Shown: one piece after another, positions 57,929-63,927 of the stretch
Numbering within the stretch: position 1 is the stretch's first letter
How the letters are laid out: each line of letters begins with the position of its first letter
Assembly: GCA_947628755.1 (NCBI GenBank)
Contig: CANRBC010000009.1
Span: forward strand, 38,014-102,013
DNA from: an uncultured Clostridia bacterium
Lineage (GTDB): Bacteria; Bacillota; Clostridia; Lachnospirales; CAG-274
Length of the DNA stretch: 64,000 bases
Direction of reading: 5' to 3'
The notes under the pieces: generated by a model
Seen by the model: only the letters and a program-made list of their open reading frames with translations
Told to the model about the DNA's origin: nothing
Databases searched by the model: none
Made by a program: the position numbers and the translations under genes

Positions 57929-57960
57929 CGGCATACAAACTATATATTATGCGCTATAAT
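57929..57960 (+). promoter_or_regulatory. Element promoter family, member 2
   Basis: CGGCAT-ACAAA, 20-base spacer ending GCGC, then TATAAT; CTGTG lies 8 bases upstream of the box. No coding gene with a ribosome binding site follows within 200 bases. Confidence 0.6.
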
Positions 57961-57966
57961 ATTTTA

Positions 57967-58066
57967 TGTTCTTATGTATTCAGGTTAATCAGCAGCCATT
58001 TATGATTATTTCTATAGCTTATTTTAAAGGCTGTAGGACTTAGGCATAAGTGTTAAGCCTACTTTT
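57967..58066 (+). ncRNA. Candidate small RNA, rightward
   Basis: Predicted to start about seven bases after the -10 of member 2 and to end at a hairpin (GTAGG-A-CTTA with TTAAGCCTAC, 58033-58062) followed by TTTTATG and further T-runs, about 100 nt. No convincing frame is present. Confidence 0.35.
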
Positions 58067-58130
58067 ATGCAGTTTTGTTTTCATATTTTAAGTTTTTTAT
58101 ATTTTTAATAGGTGACAGACACACTTTTTG

Positions 58131-58192
58131 TATATACTAAACAAGCCTATATTACCCTGTGCCCTGAGTAATATAGGCTTGTTTAGTATATA
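58131..58192. repeat. Perfect 25-bp inverted repeat
   Basis: Bases 58131-58155 are exactly inverted at 58168-58192 around a 12-base loop (CCTGTGCCCTGA). The right arm ends 12 bases before the next ATG. No T-run follows. It may be a rearrangement scar, a hairpin mobile unit or an RNA structure silencing the next gene. Confidence 0.85.
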
Positions 58193-58204
58193 AATATAAA
58201 AGAT

Positions 58205-58909
58205 ATGTCATACAAGGAATGGAAGGAAAAATTTGTTAGTAATGAACAGTTTACAGAACCTGAAAAGCATAATATAATTAAAGGTATAACTCCTGAAATT
58301 AGAGACTTAATGGACAATAACGGCATTACAAACATGCAGCTTTCACAAGTAGACGATTCTGAAAGGTTTGCTAAAGCTATTGAAGCTGCAAAGGAATCTA
58401 ATCCGCATGGCGGCAGCGTTGATACACATACTATAGAAGAACTTAAAACGTTTAAAACCTTTTTATCTTCAAATGATATGGCAGGAGTTGCAGTTAAGCC
58501 GGATGGGGATATAGTAGCGGTATTTAAAAATAGCAATGATAAGCGTAAAGGCGCCGTAAACGATTTAATTATTACAGCTAGAGCTAACGGCGGCACAAAG
58601 ATGAATTGCTATGGTCGAGAGTTAGTTAAAAAATACGAACAATGCGGATATATACCTGTGGCAAGAATACCTTTTAATGCGGATTATGTAAGCGACCCTG
58701 AGCTATTAGAGAGAAAGCCGGATGTTTATGCTATGATGAAAAATTCAGATACTCTGGAAGATGTAATAAAAAAGTGTGGACAGAGAGCTTACAAATATTC
58801 AACGAGGGAAGAACTTGATAATTTACCTACTTTTGAATATGACAGAGCACTTATGTATAGAGATAATTTATTAAAAGCGCAGCAAATTCTGAATAATGAG
58901 GTGGATTAA
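58205..58909 (+). CDS. GNAT-like domain protein, probably a 3' gene fragment
   Basis: A 234-residue frame. Residues 95-165 (AGVAVKPDGDIVAVFKN, LIITARANGGTKMNCYG, VKKYEQCGYIPVARIPFN) follow a GNAT-like pattern seen at the C-termini of phage-associated MuF or polyvalent toxin proteins. The opening SYKEWKEKFV looks like a linker from a larger phage head protein. There is no ribosome binding site, an in-frame stop lies at 58184, and a perfect inverted repeat abuts the 5' end, so the N-terminal part was probably lost. Confidence 0.55.
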   Translation: MSYKEWKEKFVSNEQFTEPEKHNIIKGITPEIRDLMDNNGITNMQLSQVDDSERFAKAIEAAKESNPHGGSVDTHTIEELKTFKTFLSSNDMAGVAVKPDGDIVAVFKNSNDKRKGAVNDLIITARANGGTKMNCYGRELVKKYEQCGYIPVARIPFNADYVSDPELLERKPDVYAMMKNSDTLEDVIKKCGQRAYKYSTREELDNLPTFEYDRALMYRDNLLKAQQILNNEVD

Positions 58910-58910
58910 A

Positions 58911-59111
58911 ATGCTGGATAAAGCCCTTGAAAAAGAATTAAAAAATTTAGAAGAAAAGTATTATGATGATAAAGATGCCCTTGAATTGATTTCAGATGTT
59001 CGTGAAGATATGGCTTATTTGAAAAAGAAACAAGAGGAAGGTAATTATTCAGGTCAAACACCTGAACAAGCATTACTTGAGCTTAAAGACCATTTAGCTT
59101 ATTGGCACTAG
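58911..59111 (+). CDS. Small acidic helical protein, possible partner of the GNAT-like domain
   Basis: A 66-residue protein (LDKALEKELKNLEEKYYDDK; ends LKDHLAYWH). GAGGTGG precedes ATG 58911, one base after the upstream stop. Its position and acidity suggest an immunity or partner protein, but this is inference. Confidence 0.55.
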   Translation: MLDKALEKELKNLEEKYYDDKDALELISDVREDMAYLKKKQEEGNYSGQTPEQALLELKDHLAYWH

Positions 59112-59120
59112 GGAACTATT

Positions 59121-59147
59121 AGCGCTCTAATCAGGGCGCTTTTTTAT
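59121..59147 (+). terminator. Terminator of the GNAT-like pair
   Basis: AGCGC pairs with GCGCT around about ten bases and is followed by six T. Confidence 0.55.
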
Positions 59148-59190
59148 TGCCAATATTTAATATTTAGCTTGCCCTCCTTTCATATATAGA

Positions 59191-59243
59191 GCTTTGCAAT
59201 ACAATATATGACCGTTTCTTGCGGCATATATTGTGTGCAAAGC
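59191..59243. repeat. Near-perfect 19-bp inverted repeat in a gene-free region
   Basis: GCTTTGCAATACAATATATG (59191-59210) pairs with 59225-59243 with one irregularity. The gene-free stretch 59148-59481 also holds a 9-bp CCATATCGC/GCGATATGG pair (about 59268 and 59330) and a terminator at 59381. No frame with a ribosome binding site was seen. Confidence 0.55.
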
Positions 59244-59380
59244 CGAAAATCACAAATAAACAAGCCATATCGCATTTTTAGTTATAAGGCTTATAAATAG
59301 CCACAGTAAATATAAAAATCAAATATGGAGCGATATGGACTAAAATATAATAGCTTATGCAATAAATATTAAATAATGCC

Positions 59381-59413
59381 AAGGGCTTTCTAAAAGAGGG
59401 CCCTTATTTTTTT
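59381..59413 (+). terminator. Terminator in gene-free region
   Basis: AAGGGC pairs with GCCCTT and is followed by ATTTTTTT. It has no upstream coding gene within 270 bases, so an RNA may end here. Confidence 0.6.
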
Positions 59414-59481
59414 GCCTTCTTAATAAGCGATTATGCTAGAAGTTATGCACATCAAACTTACTTAAATTCTGTGCGTTATGT

Positions 59482-59513
59482 CGGCATACAAATTAAAGCG
59501 AATACGCTACAAT
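59482..59513 (+). promoter_or_regulatory. Element promoter family, member 3
   Basis: CGGCAT-ACAAA, 20-base spacer ending ACGC, then TACAAT. It precedes the 31-residue hydrophobic peptide gene by 22 bases. Confidence 0.65.
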
Positions 59514-59535
59514 TATATAAAAGGAGGTGCCCAAT

Positions 59536-59631
59536 ATGAATGCTTTAACAATAATTAATATTATATCAGATATTATTTTAATTATAGCAAATCTCACTGT
59601 TATAGTTATGGTAATTCGCAGCAAAAAATAA
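59536..59631 (+). CDS. 31-residue hydrophobic micropeptide
   Basis: Starts MNALTIINIISDIIL and ends with a basic RSKK. It is nearly all one membrane segment. AAAGGAGGTG precedes the ATG. Size and composition resemble type I toxin or holin-like peptides. The XRE gene follows 12 bases later. Confidence 0.6.
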   Translation: MNALTIINIISDIILIIANLTVIVMVIRSKK

Positions 59632-59643
59632 GAGGTAATGACT

Positions 59644-59829
59644 ATGGGTTTAAAAGAAAAAAGACTTGCAAAAGGCTGGACTTTAAAAGAGCTTGCCGAA
59701 AAATCAGGAGTGCATCTTGTTAAGATACAACAAATCGAAAGCGGCAAAATCAAAGCTGAAAATATTGCACTTAGAAATGCAATAAAACTTGCAAAGGCTT
59801 TGGACTGCTCAACAGAAGACTTGTTGTAA
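59644..59829 (+). CDS. XRE-family small regulator
   Basis: A 61-residue HTH protein (KEKRLAKGWTLKELAEKSG, KIQQIESGKI). ATG at 59644 is preferred because AGAGGT is too close to the ATG at 59638. It is co-transcribed with the hydrophobic micropeptide under promoter member 3. Confidence 0.75.
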   Translation: MGLKEKRLAKGWTLKELAEKSGVHLVKIQQIESGKIKAENIALRNAIKLAKALDCSTEDLL

Positions 59830-59837
59830 AAAAAAAG

Positions 59838-59874
59838 AAAACAGCTATGAATGAAAATTCTTAGCTGTTTTTTA
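59838..59874 (+). terminator. Terminator of the micropeptide-XRE unit
   Basis: AAAACAGCTA pairs with TAGCTGTTTT and runs into further T. Confidence 0.75.
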
Positions 59875-59920
59875 TATACCAAAATACACAGCAAACTTGC
59901 TTAAATCCTGTGCGTTACGT

Positions 59921-59952
59921 CGGCATACGAATGCCGAAAAACACGATATAAT
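59921..59952 (+). promoter_or_regulatory. Element promoter family, member 4
   Basis: CGGCAT-ACGAA, 20-base spacer ending ACGA, then TATAAT. A perfect inverted repeat TCGGCAT-ACGA-ATGCCGA covers the box, and CACAG...CTGTG (59887 and 59908) lies upstream. Confidence 0.7.
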
Positions 59953-59989
59953 TATAATTGTAAGTGATTAAAGAAAGGAGGAATTGCTT

Positions 59990-60103
59990 ATGAGTAAGAA
60001 AAAAGGAAGCGAGAATCTGAATATCAAGACCTTGATTCTCGCTACCGCAATAATCAACCTCATCTGCTCATTAGTAGACTTGATAAAAAGTTTACTAAAC
60101 TGA
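59990..60103 (+). CDS. 37-residue hydrophobic micropeptide, type I toxin-like
   Basis: Starts MSKKKGSENLNIKTLILATA and ends in a hydrophobic helix. AAAGGAGG precedes the ATG. A 10-bp inverted repeat (60007-60016 with 60033-60042) folds the start of the coding region. Peptides of this pattern are common in Firmicute mobile elements and resemble type I toxins; no function is proven. A terminator follows immediately. Confidence 0.65.
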   Translation: MSKKKGSENLNIKTLILATAIINLICSLVDLIKSLLN

Positions 60104-60110
60104 TGAGGCC

Positions 60111-60140
60111 GCAGAGAGGGCAAAACCTCTCTGCGAGATT
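60111..60140 (+). terminator. Terminator of the 37-residue peptide gene
   Basis: GCAGAGAGG pairs with CCTCTCTGC around a 6-base loop, followed by GAGATTATTAT. Confidence 0.65.
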
Positions 60141-60285
60141 ATTATAACACCTTTTTTCTTACTTGTAAATACTATAATACTTAATAAAAACTTAGTAACT
60201 TAAAATTTAATAAAGACTTTACACCTTTTTTTATTTATAGCGTTAAATTCGCACAGCAAACTCGCTTAAATCCTGTGTGTTACGT

Positions 60286-60317
60286 CGGCATACGAACGCC
60301 GAAAAACACGGTATAAT
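60286..60317 (+). promoter_or_regulatory. Element promoter family, member 5
   Basis: CGGCAT-ACGAA, 20-base spacer ending ACGG, then TATAAT, with CACAG...CTGTG upstream. It serves the 45-residue ORF and probably the SprT-like gene. Confidence 0.7.
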
Positions 60318-60362
60318 TAATACATAAAATAAAACAAAGCAATTACTAAGGAGGAAAACAAA

Positions 60363-60500
60363 ATGAAAGTAACACTCAAAAAAATTGAAAAATTTTGGAC
60401 GCTTATTATTGAACGCAAAGATGGTACAAAAAATGATTATCGGTTTAGTAGTAAAGTCGAAGCAATTAAATGGGCCAAGTCAGCGGGTCTTGAAGTATAG
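60363..60500 (+). CDS. 45-residue hypothetical protein
   Basis: Starts MKVTLKKIEKFW and ends AIKWAKSAGLEV, a beta-beta-alpha-like small domain. AAGGAGG precedes the ATG. It is first gene under promoter member 5; the SprT-like gene follows by 36 bases. No family was recognised. Confidence 0.55.
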   Translation: MKVTLKKIEKFWTLIIERKDGTKNDYRFSSKVEAIKWAKSAGLEV

Positions 60501-60536
60501 AAAAAATATGAAATGATATTACAGGAGGATAAAAAA

Positions 60537-61316
60537 ATGAAAAATTTAAACGAAATGACCGCAAAAGAACTTAAAGAAAAGGCTAAAGAGCTTAAGGTGG
60601 CAAATTGGTGGAACCTTAAGAAGAGTGACCTTATTAAAGGTATTGAGGCAAAATTAGAAGTAAGTAATACTTCTGAAAAAAATACAGAAACGGCTGCAAA
60701 AGATGAGCCAATGAAAATGAGTGAAACAATTAATACCCTTGAGCATATTTTTGATGTACTTAATAATATTTATTTTGATGATTCTTTGCCAAAGGCTATG
60801 ATTACAGTACAATCTACGCCGAAAGCATACGGACATTGTACTACTAAAAAAATATGGAAAGCCGGCAGTGATGATAAAAACAACGATGATGCGATGTATG
60901 AAATTAACCTTGGCGCCGAATATATTAATAGGCCAATTCAAGAGACCGCTGCGACGCTTAATCATGAAATGGTACATTTATACTGTATTATTAATGATAT
61001 TGCTGACACTTGCCAAAATGGAAGATACCATAATAAAACATTTAAAGCCGAAGCTGAGGCTAGAGACCTTATTACAGAATATGACCGTGCAAATGGATTT
61101 TCCCATACTAAACCGACAGAAGAGTTTACAAGGAAATTAACTAATGCAGGCATAGATATATCAATTAAATTTGCTCGAACTAAAGCGTCTGCGGTTATAA
61201 GAAGAAGGAATAAACAGCATAAATATACTTGCCCTATATGCGGGCAATATGTAAAGTCAGCATCTGAATTACATATTTCATGTACTGATTGCGGAGTAGA
61301 AATGGAATGCTTATAA
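60537..61316 (+). CDS. SprT-like zinc metallopeptidase
   Basis: A 259-residue protein. An N-terminal Rho_N/SAP-like helical domain (1-45, MTAKELKEKAKELKV) is followed by a SprT-like core (about 70-215) with the zinc motif NHEMVHLYC and a downstream His in GRYHNKTFKAEAEA, and a C-terminal zinc ribbon (CPICGQ, CTDCGV). SprT proteins cleave DNA-bound proteins in eukaryotes; the phage role is unknown. ATG at 60537 follows CAGGAGG. Confidence 0.8.
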   Translation: MKNLNEMTAKELKEKAKELKVANWWNLKKSDLIKGIEAKLEVSNTSEKNTETAAKDEPMKMSETINTLEHIFDVLNNIYFDDSLPKAMITVQSTPKAYGHCTTKKIWKAGSDDKNNDDAMYEINLGAEYINRPIQETAATLNHEMVHLYCIINDIADTCQNGRYHNKTFKAEAEARDLITEYDRANGFSHTKPTEEFTRKLTNAGIDISIKFARTKASAVIRRRNKQHKYTCPICGQYVKSASELHISCTDCGVEMECL

Positions 61317-61320
61317 ATCA

Positions 61321-61600
61321 GCACTTTCAGTCAGCACTTAATCAGCACTTTTTCAAAAGAGTGCTAAAGTGCTGATTTGTGAATCAGCAGAAGTAGCACT
61401 TTAATTTGAAGTGCTGATACAAAGTGCTGCTGAAAAAAGTTAGTATTTATAAGGCTTATATAAGTGAATCAGCAGAAGTAGCACTTTTTTATATAAAACC
61501 TTAAATTAAAGAAATAAAGGAATAATACTTAAATAAATATTCTTAAATCTTTATTTTAAAAGTTTATAAGGAAAATCTGCTGTAAGTGCTACCGAGATTA
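61321..61600. repeat. AGCACTT/AAGTGCT repeat cluster B
   Basis: About nine copies of the heptamer, many extended to AATCAGCACTT or GCAGAAGTAGCACTTT, fill the gap between the SprT-like and DUF5049 genes. The 3' end (TTTTAAAAGTTT...AAAATCTGCTGTAA) resembles part of cluster A near 57615. Confidence 0.65.
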
Positions 61601-61618
61601 AAAAAGGAGTGACATTTT

Positions 61619-61792
61619 TTGACAGATAAAATAAAGAGTCAAATACTTGCAATACGCGATACAGGATTAACCAATATGTTTGATACAGATATGGTACAAA
61701 GGCTGGCTTATGACAGAGAATATTATGGCTTAGTTGTTTTTATAGAAGAGCATAAGTATAAATATATAAATTTTATTCTTTATGGAAAGTAA
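61619..61792 (+). CDS. DUF5049 family protein
   Basis: A 57-residue protein starting at TTG with AAGGAGTG upstream. It contains QILAIRDTGLTNMFD and VQRLAYD followed by VVFIEEHKYKYINFI, the typical DUF5049 pattern of small phage and plasmid proteins. Function is unknown. Confidence 0.75.
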   Translation: MTDKIKSQILAIRDTGLTNMFDTDMVQRLAYDREYYGLVVFIEEHKYKYINFILYGK

Positions 61793-61833
61793 AAAAGCGC
61801 ACAGCAAACTTGCTTAAATTCCGTGTGAAACGT

Positions 61834-61865
61834 CGGCATACGAACGCCGAAAAACACGGCATAAT
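61834..61865 (+). promoter_or_regulatory. Element promoter family, member 6
   Basis: CGGCAT-ACGAA, 20-base spacer ending ACGG, then CATAAT, with CACAG upstream and CCGTG replacing CTGTG. It precedes the 48-residue ORF by 58 bases. Confidence 0.65.
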
Positions 61866-61923
61866 AATATATGTAAGGTGCAAACAAGCAAGAACTTGTT
61901 TGCTATGAAAGGAAGTGAGGTAA

Positions 61924-62070
61924 ATGAAATTGCCGAATGCGGCGGAAGCTATTGAAAAACTTGCCAAAGAGCAAACCACAGCTTATATCTACATAAAAGC
62001 TATGGAAGCTAAACAGGCAAGCAAGTCTTTAGATGACTTTATTGAAGAGCTTAGAGCTATGATAAAGTAG
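61924..62070 (+). CDS. 48-residue hypothetical helical protein
   Basis: Starts MKLPNAAEAIEKLAKEQTT and ends FIEELRAMIK. GAAAGGAAGTGAGG precedes the ATG. A CAAACAAGCA...TTGTTTG hairpin lies in the leader. No family was recognised. Confidence 0.55.
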   Translation: MKLPNAAEAIEKLAKEQTTAYIYIKAMEAKQASKSLDDFIEELRAMIK

Positions 62071-62080
62071 TATAAAGAAA

Positions 62081-62110
62081 AAAGATAGCCCCACCCACAA
62101 AGCTATCTTT
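62081..62110 (+). terminator. Terminator after the 48-residue ORF
   Basis: AAAGATAGC pairs with GCTATCTTT. A second imperfect hairpin (CATACG to CGTATG, 62120-62158) follows directly with TTTATT, giving a double structure. Confidence 0.6.
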
Positions 62111-62227
62111 AAAATAAGCCATACGGGTGAGAGTAAACCTTACTGCTCTCCTCGTATGAGTTTATTATAACAATAAAAAGTAAAAATGTAAATACCTAAT
62201 TTAAAACTTTTAAGGAGGGCCACGCTT

Positions 62228-62455
62228 ATGGATGATGCAGGAATTATTTATACAGTAGGTGACTTAAAAAACGCATTGAAAAACGTACCGTCTACACTTC
62301 GTATTCTGCTTGAAAGTGATAGTGACGCTATTGCTGATGAGGTTGTTTTGGACGGTGCAGGGCGAGTTCAAGAATTTATAACAGATGCGTATGTACCCGG
62401 TACAGGCTATTCGCGTGCTGACTATTTTTCTTTAAGAATAAATAAGAGAGCATAG
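62228..62455 (+). CDS. 75-residue hypothetical protein
   Basis: Starts MDDAGIIYTVGDLKNALKNV and contains ILLESDSDAIADEVVLDGAG. AAGGAGGG precedes the ATG. It looks like a small soluble phage accessory protein; no family was recognised with certainty. Confidence 0.6.
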   Translation: MDDAGIIYTVGDLKNALKNVPSTLRILLESDSDAIADEVVLDGAGRVQEFITDAYVPGTGYSRADYFSLRINKRA

Positions 62456-62490
62456 TTACTTGCAATAAGAATACACAGGAGGATATAAAA

Positions 62491-63066
62491 ATGAAAGCAT
62501 TTAAAGGATTTAATAAAGATTTAAAATGTCGTGATTTCCAGTATGAGATAGGTCAGGAATATACAGAGGATAATGCTAAAGTATGTGAATGCGGATTTCA
62601 CAGCTGCATTAACCCTATGGATGTATTTTCATATTACAGTCCAACAGATGATAATGGCGAGTTCAATAGATTTTGCGAGGTTGAAATACCAGAAGAATGT
62701 AGCAAGTCAGAGGATGATAGTAAAGTAGCTAATAAAAAGATAAAAATAGGTGCAGAAATTGGACTTAGAGGGCTGATTACGGCCGGCGTTAATTTTATAC
62801 TCGAAAAAGTTAATTGGGAAGATGCTACAGCGACCAACACAGGCGACTGGTCAGCAGCGAGTGTTGAAGGGCATGAAAGTATTGCTATTGTTACAGGATA
62901 TGACAGTAAAGCAAAAGGCGCTTTAAATTGCTTCATAGTTATCGCTGAAAGAAATAATGAGGGTAAACTGCTTAATGTGAAAGCTGCAAGAGTTGACGGC
63001 AAGACAATTAAAGCAGATACATATTATAAACTTATTGAAGGCGAGTTTGTTGAGTGCGTAGACTAA
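62491..63066 (+). CDS. DUF7666-like phage accessory protein
   Basis: A 191-residue protein starting MKAFKGFNKDLKCRDFQYEI with CECGFHSCINPMDVFSYY near 33, the typical opening of this phage-associated family, then FCEVEIPEEC and a C-terminal half with ATNTGDWSAASVEGHESIAI. Function is unknown. CAGGAGG precedes the ATG. Confidence 0.7.
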   Translation: MKAFKGFNKDLKCRDFQYEIGQEYTEDNAKVCECGFHSCINPMDVFSYYSPTDDNGEFNRFCEVEIPEECSKSEDDSKVANKKIKIGAEIGLRGLITAGVNFILEKVNWEDATATNTGDWSAASVEGHESIAIVTGYDSKAKGALNCFIVIAERNNEGKLLNVKAARVDGKTIKADTYYKLIEGEFVECVD

Positions 63067-63101
63067 CCAAAATAAGCTTCGTTTCCTGCCAGATTAAATT
63101 T

Positions 63102-63136
63102 AAAGGCTATGGGTAGTATTATACACCATAGCCTTT
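63102..63136. terminator. Strong hairpin after the DUF7666-like gene
   Basis: AAAGGCTATGG pairs exactly with CCATAGCCTTT around a 13-base loop. T-runs are short on both strands, so it is only a probable terminator. Confidence 0.5.
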
Positions 63137-63215
63137 AAAAAGTCAATATGGACGAATCTGGAGCTCAATAAGAGCGTATTACAATTTGCACCTTAGTATA
63201 ATGCCCTTTGGCACA

Positions 63216-63277
63216 AGGTATATTACGGCGTCCTCATCTAATCGGATGCGAATATACCTAGGTCGAAAATGTTCGAC
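63216..63277. other. Two adjacent stem-loops, possible structured RNA or DNA site
   Basis: AGGTATATT (63216-63224) pairs with AATATACCT (63251-63259), enclosing GCGTCC/GGATGC. A second hairpin GTCGAA/TTCGAC (63262-63277) follows. No coding frame was recognised from 63137 to 63330. Confidence 0.5.
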
Positions 63278-63331
63278 TGATGCAGCCTTGTTTCAAGATT
63301 CAGTAGCACTTGTAGCACTTTACACTTAAAT

Positions 63332-63424
63332 AAAAAAAATAGTGCTTCAGACAATTACTAATCTGAAACACTAGGCTGGTTAACATATCTTTCAAAGATA
63401 TTGTTTCGCAAAGATATAAAGACA
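63332..63424 (-). ncRNA. Candidate small RNA with intrinsic terminator
   Basis: Promoter member 7 would start a minus-strand transcript near 63424. A 12-bp stem with one wobble pair (63340-63351 with 63362-63373) is followed by eight U (63332-63339), giving about 93 nt. The 5' part has the direct repeat ATATCTTTG twice and an ATATCTTT-GA-AAAGATAT-like palindrome. No frame with a ribosome binding site is present. Confidence 0.5.
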
Positions 63425-63430
63425 TTATTA

Positions 63431-63462
63431 ATTATAACGTATTATATTAGGTTTGTATGCTG
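63431..63462 (-). promoter_or_regulatory. Element promoter family, member 7
   Basis: On the minus strand CAGCAT-ACAAA, 20-base spacer ending ACGT, then TATAAT. Confidence 0.6.
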
Positions 63463-63548
63463 AAGTTTTACATAAAATTTAATTAATTTAGCGTAAAATT
63501 TTATAGCAAAGCTAACAAAGGTTAGCGCGTATGCGTTACATATACCGA

Positions 63549-63695
63549 TTATTCATATTGGTTTTTATCAGTTATGTTATGCGCTTTATCATATTTTATT
63601 TTTAACTTGATAAGTTCTGTATAAAGATTTTTGAGTGCAATTCTTTCAATCTCCTTTGCTTCTGCATTTGTTGGTATATTGTTTGGCTTTTGCAT
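63549..63695 (-). CDS. 48-residue hypothetical protein
   Basis: Starts MQKPNNIPTNAEAKEIERIA and ends DKNQYE; a charged helical protein. AAAGGTGGTG precedes the ATG. It is the last gene before the right end of the element. Confidence 0.55.
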   Translation of the reverse strand: MQKPNNIPTNAEAKEIERIALKNLYTELIKLKIKYDKAHNITDKNQYE

Positions 63696-63855
63696 AAAAT
63701 CACCACCTTTATGGTTTATAATAACAGAAATATTGTGATGCTAAAACGATGCAGATACTTGACAATTACAAAAATAATGAGTAAAATATATACGATATAT
63801 AGAATAAAAATAAAAGAAAATAACTATATATAGTATATAAAAAATACCAAAAGCC

Positions 63856-63867
63856 GAGTGGGAGTAA
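63856..63867 (+). other. Putative attR
   Basis: GAGTGGGAGTAA would read Glu-Trp-Glu-stop, the usual end of GuaA, and matches the guaA end at 52354 in 10 of 12 bases. This is what a displaced original guaA 3' end would look like at the right junction. Confidence 0.5.
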
Positions 63868-63927
63868 TATGGAATTGTCAAGAAAAGTGCAGAGTAAAAA
63901 ACACCCAAAATTCTGAATAGCAGCAAA

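Larger units (their letters stand above)
52366..63867. mobile_element. guaA-integrated genomic element, about 11.5 kb
   Basis: Begins directly after guaA with a tyrosine integrase and ends at a second guaA-like 3' end. It is visibly more AT-rich than the flanking chromosome and consists of regulators, a sigma-like factor and very small genes. No terminase, portal, capsid, relaxase, conjugation or replication-initiator gene was recognised, so it is a satellite, genomic island or reduced prophage. The 3' end of guaA is a known integration target for genomic islands. Confidence 0.75.

Noticed and set aside
61321..61500. Repeated AGCACTT units as a CRISPR array
   Set aside because: Units are only about 7-12 bases, irregularly spaced and in both orientations; no spacers of uniform length and no cas genes.
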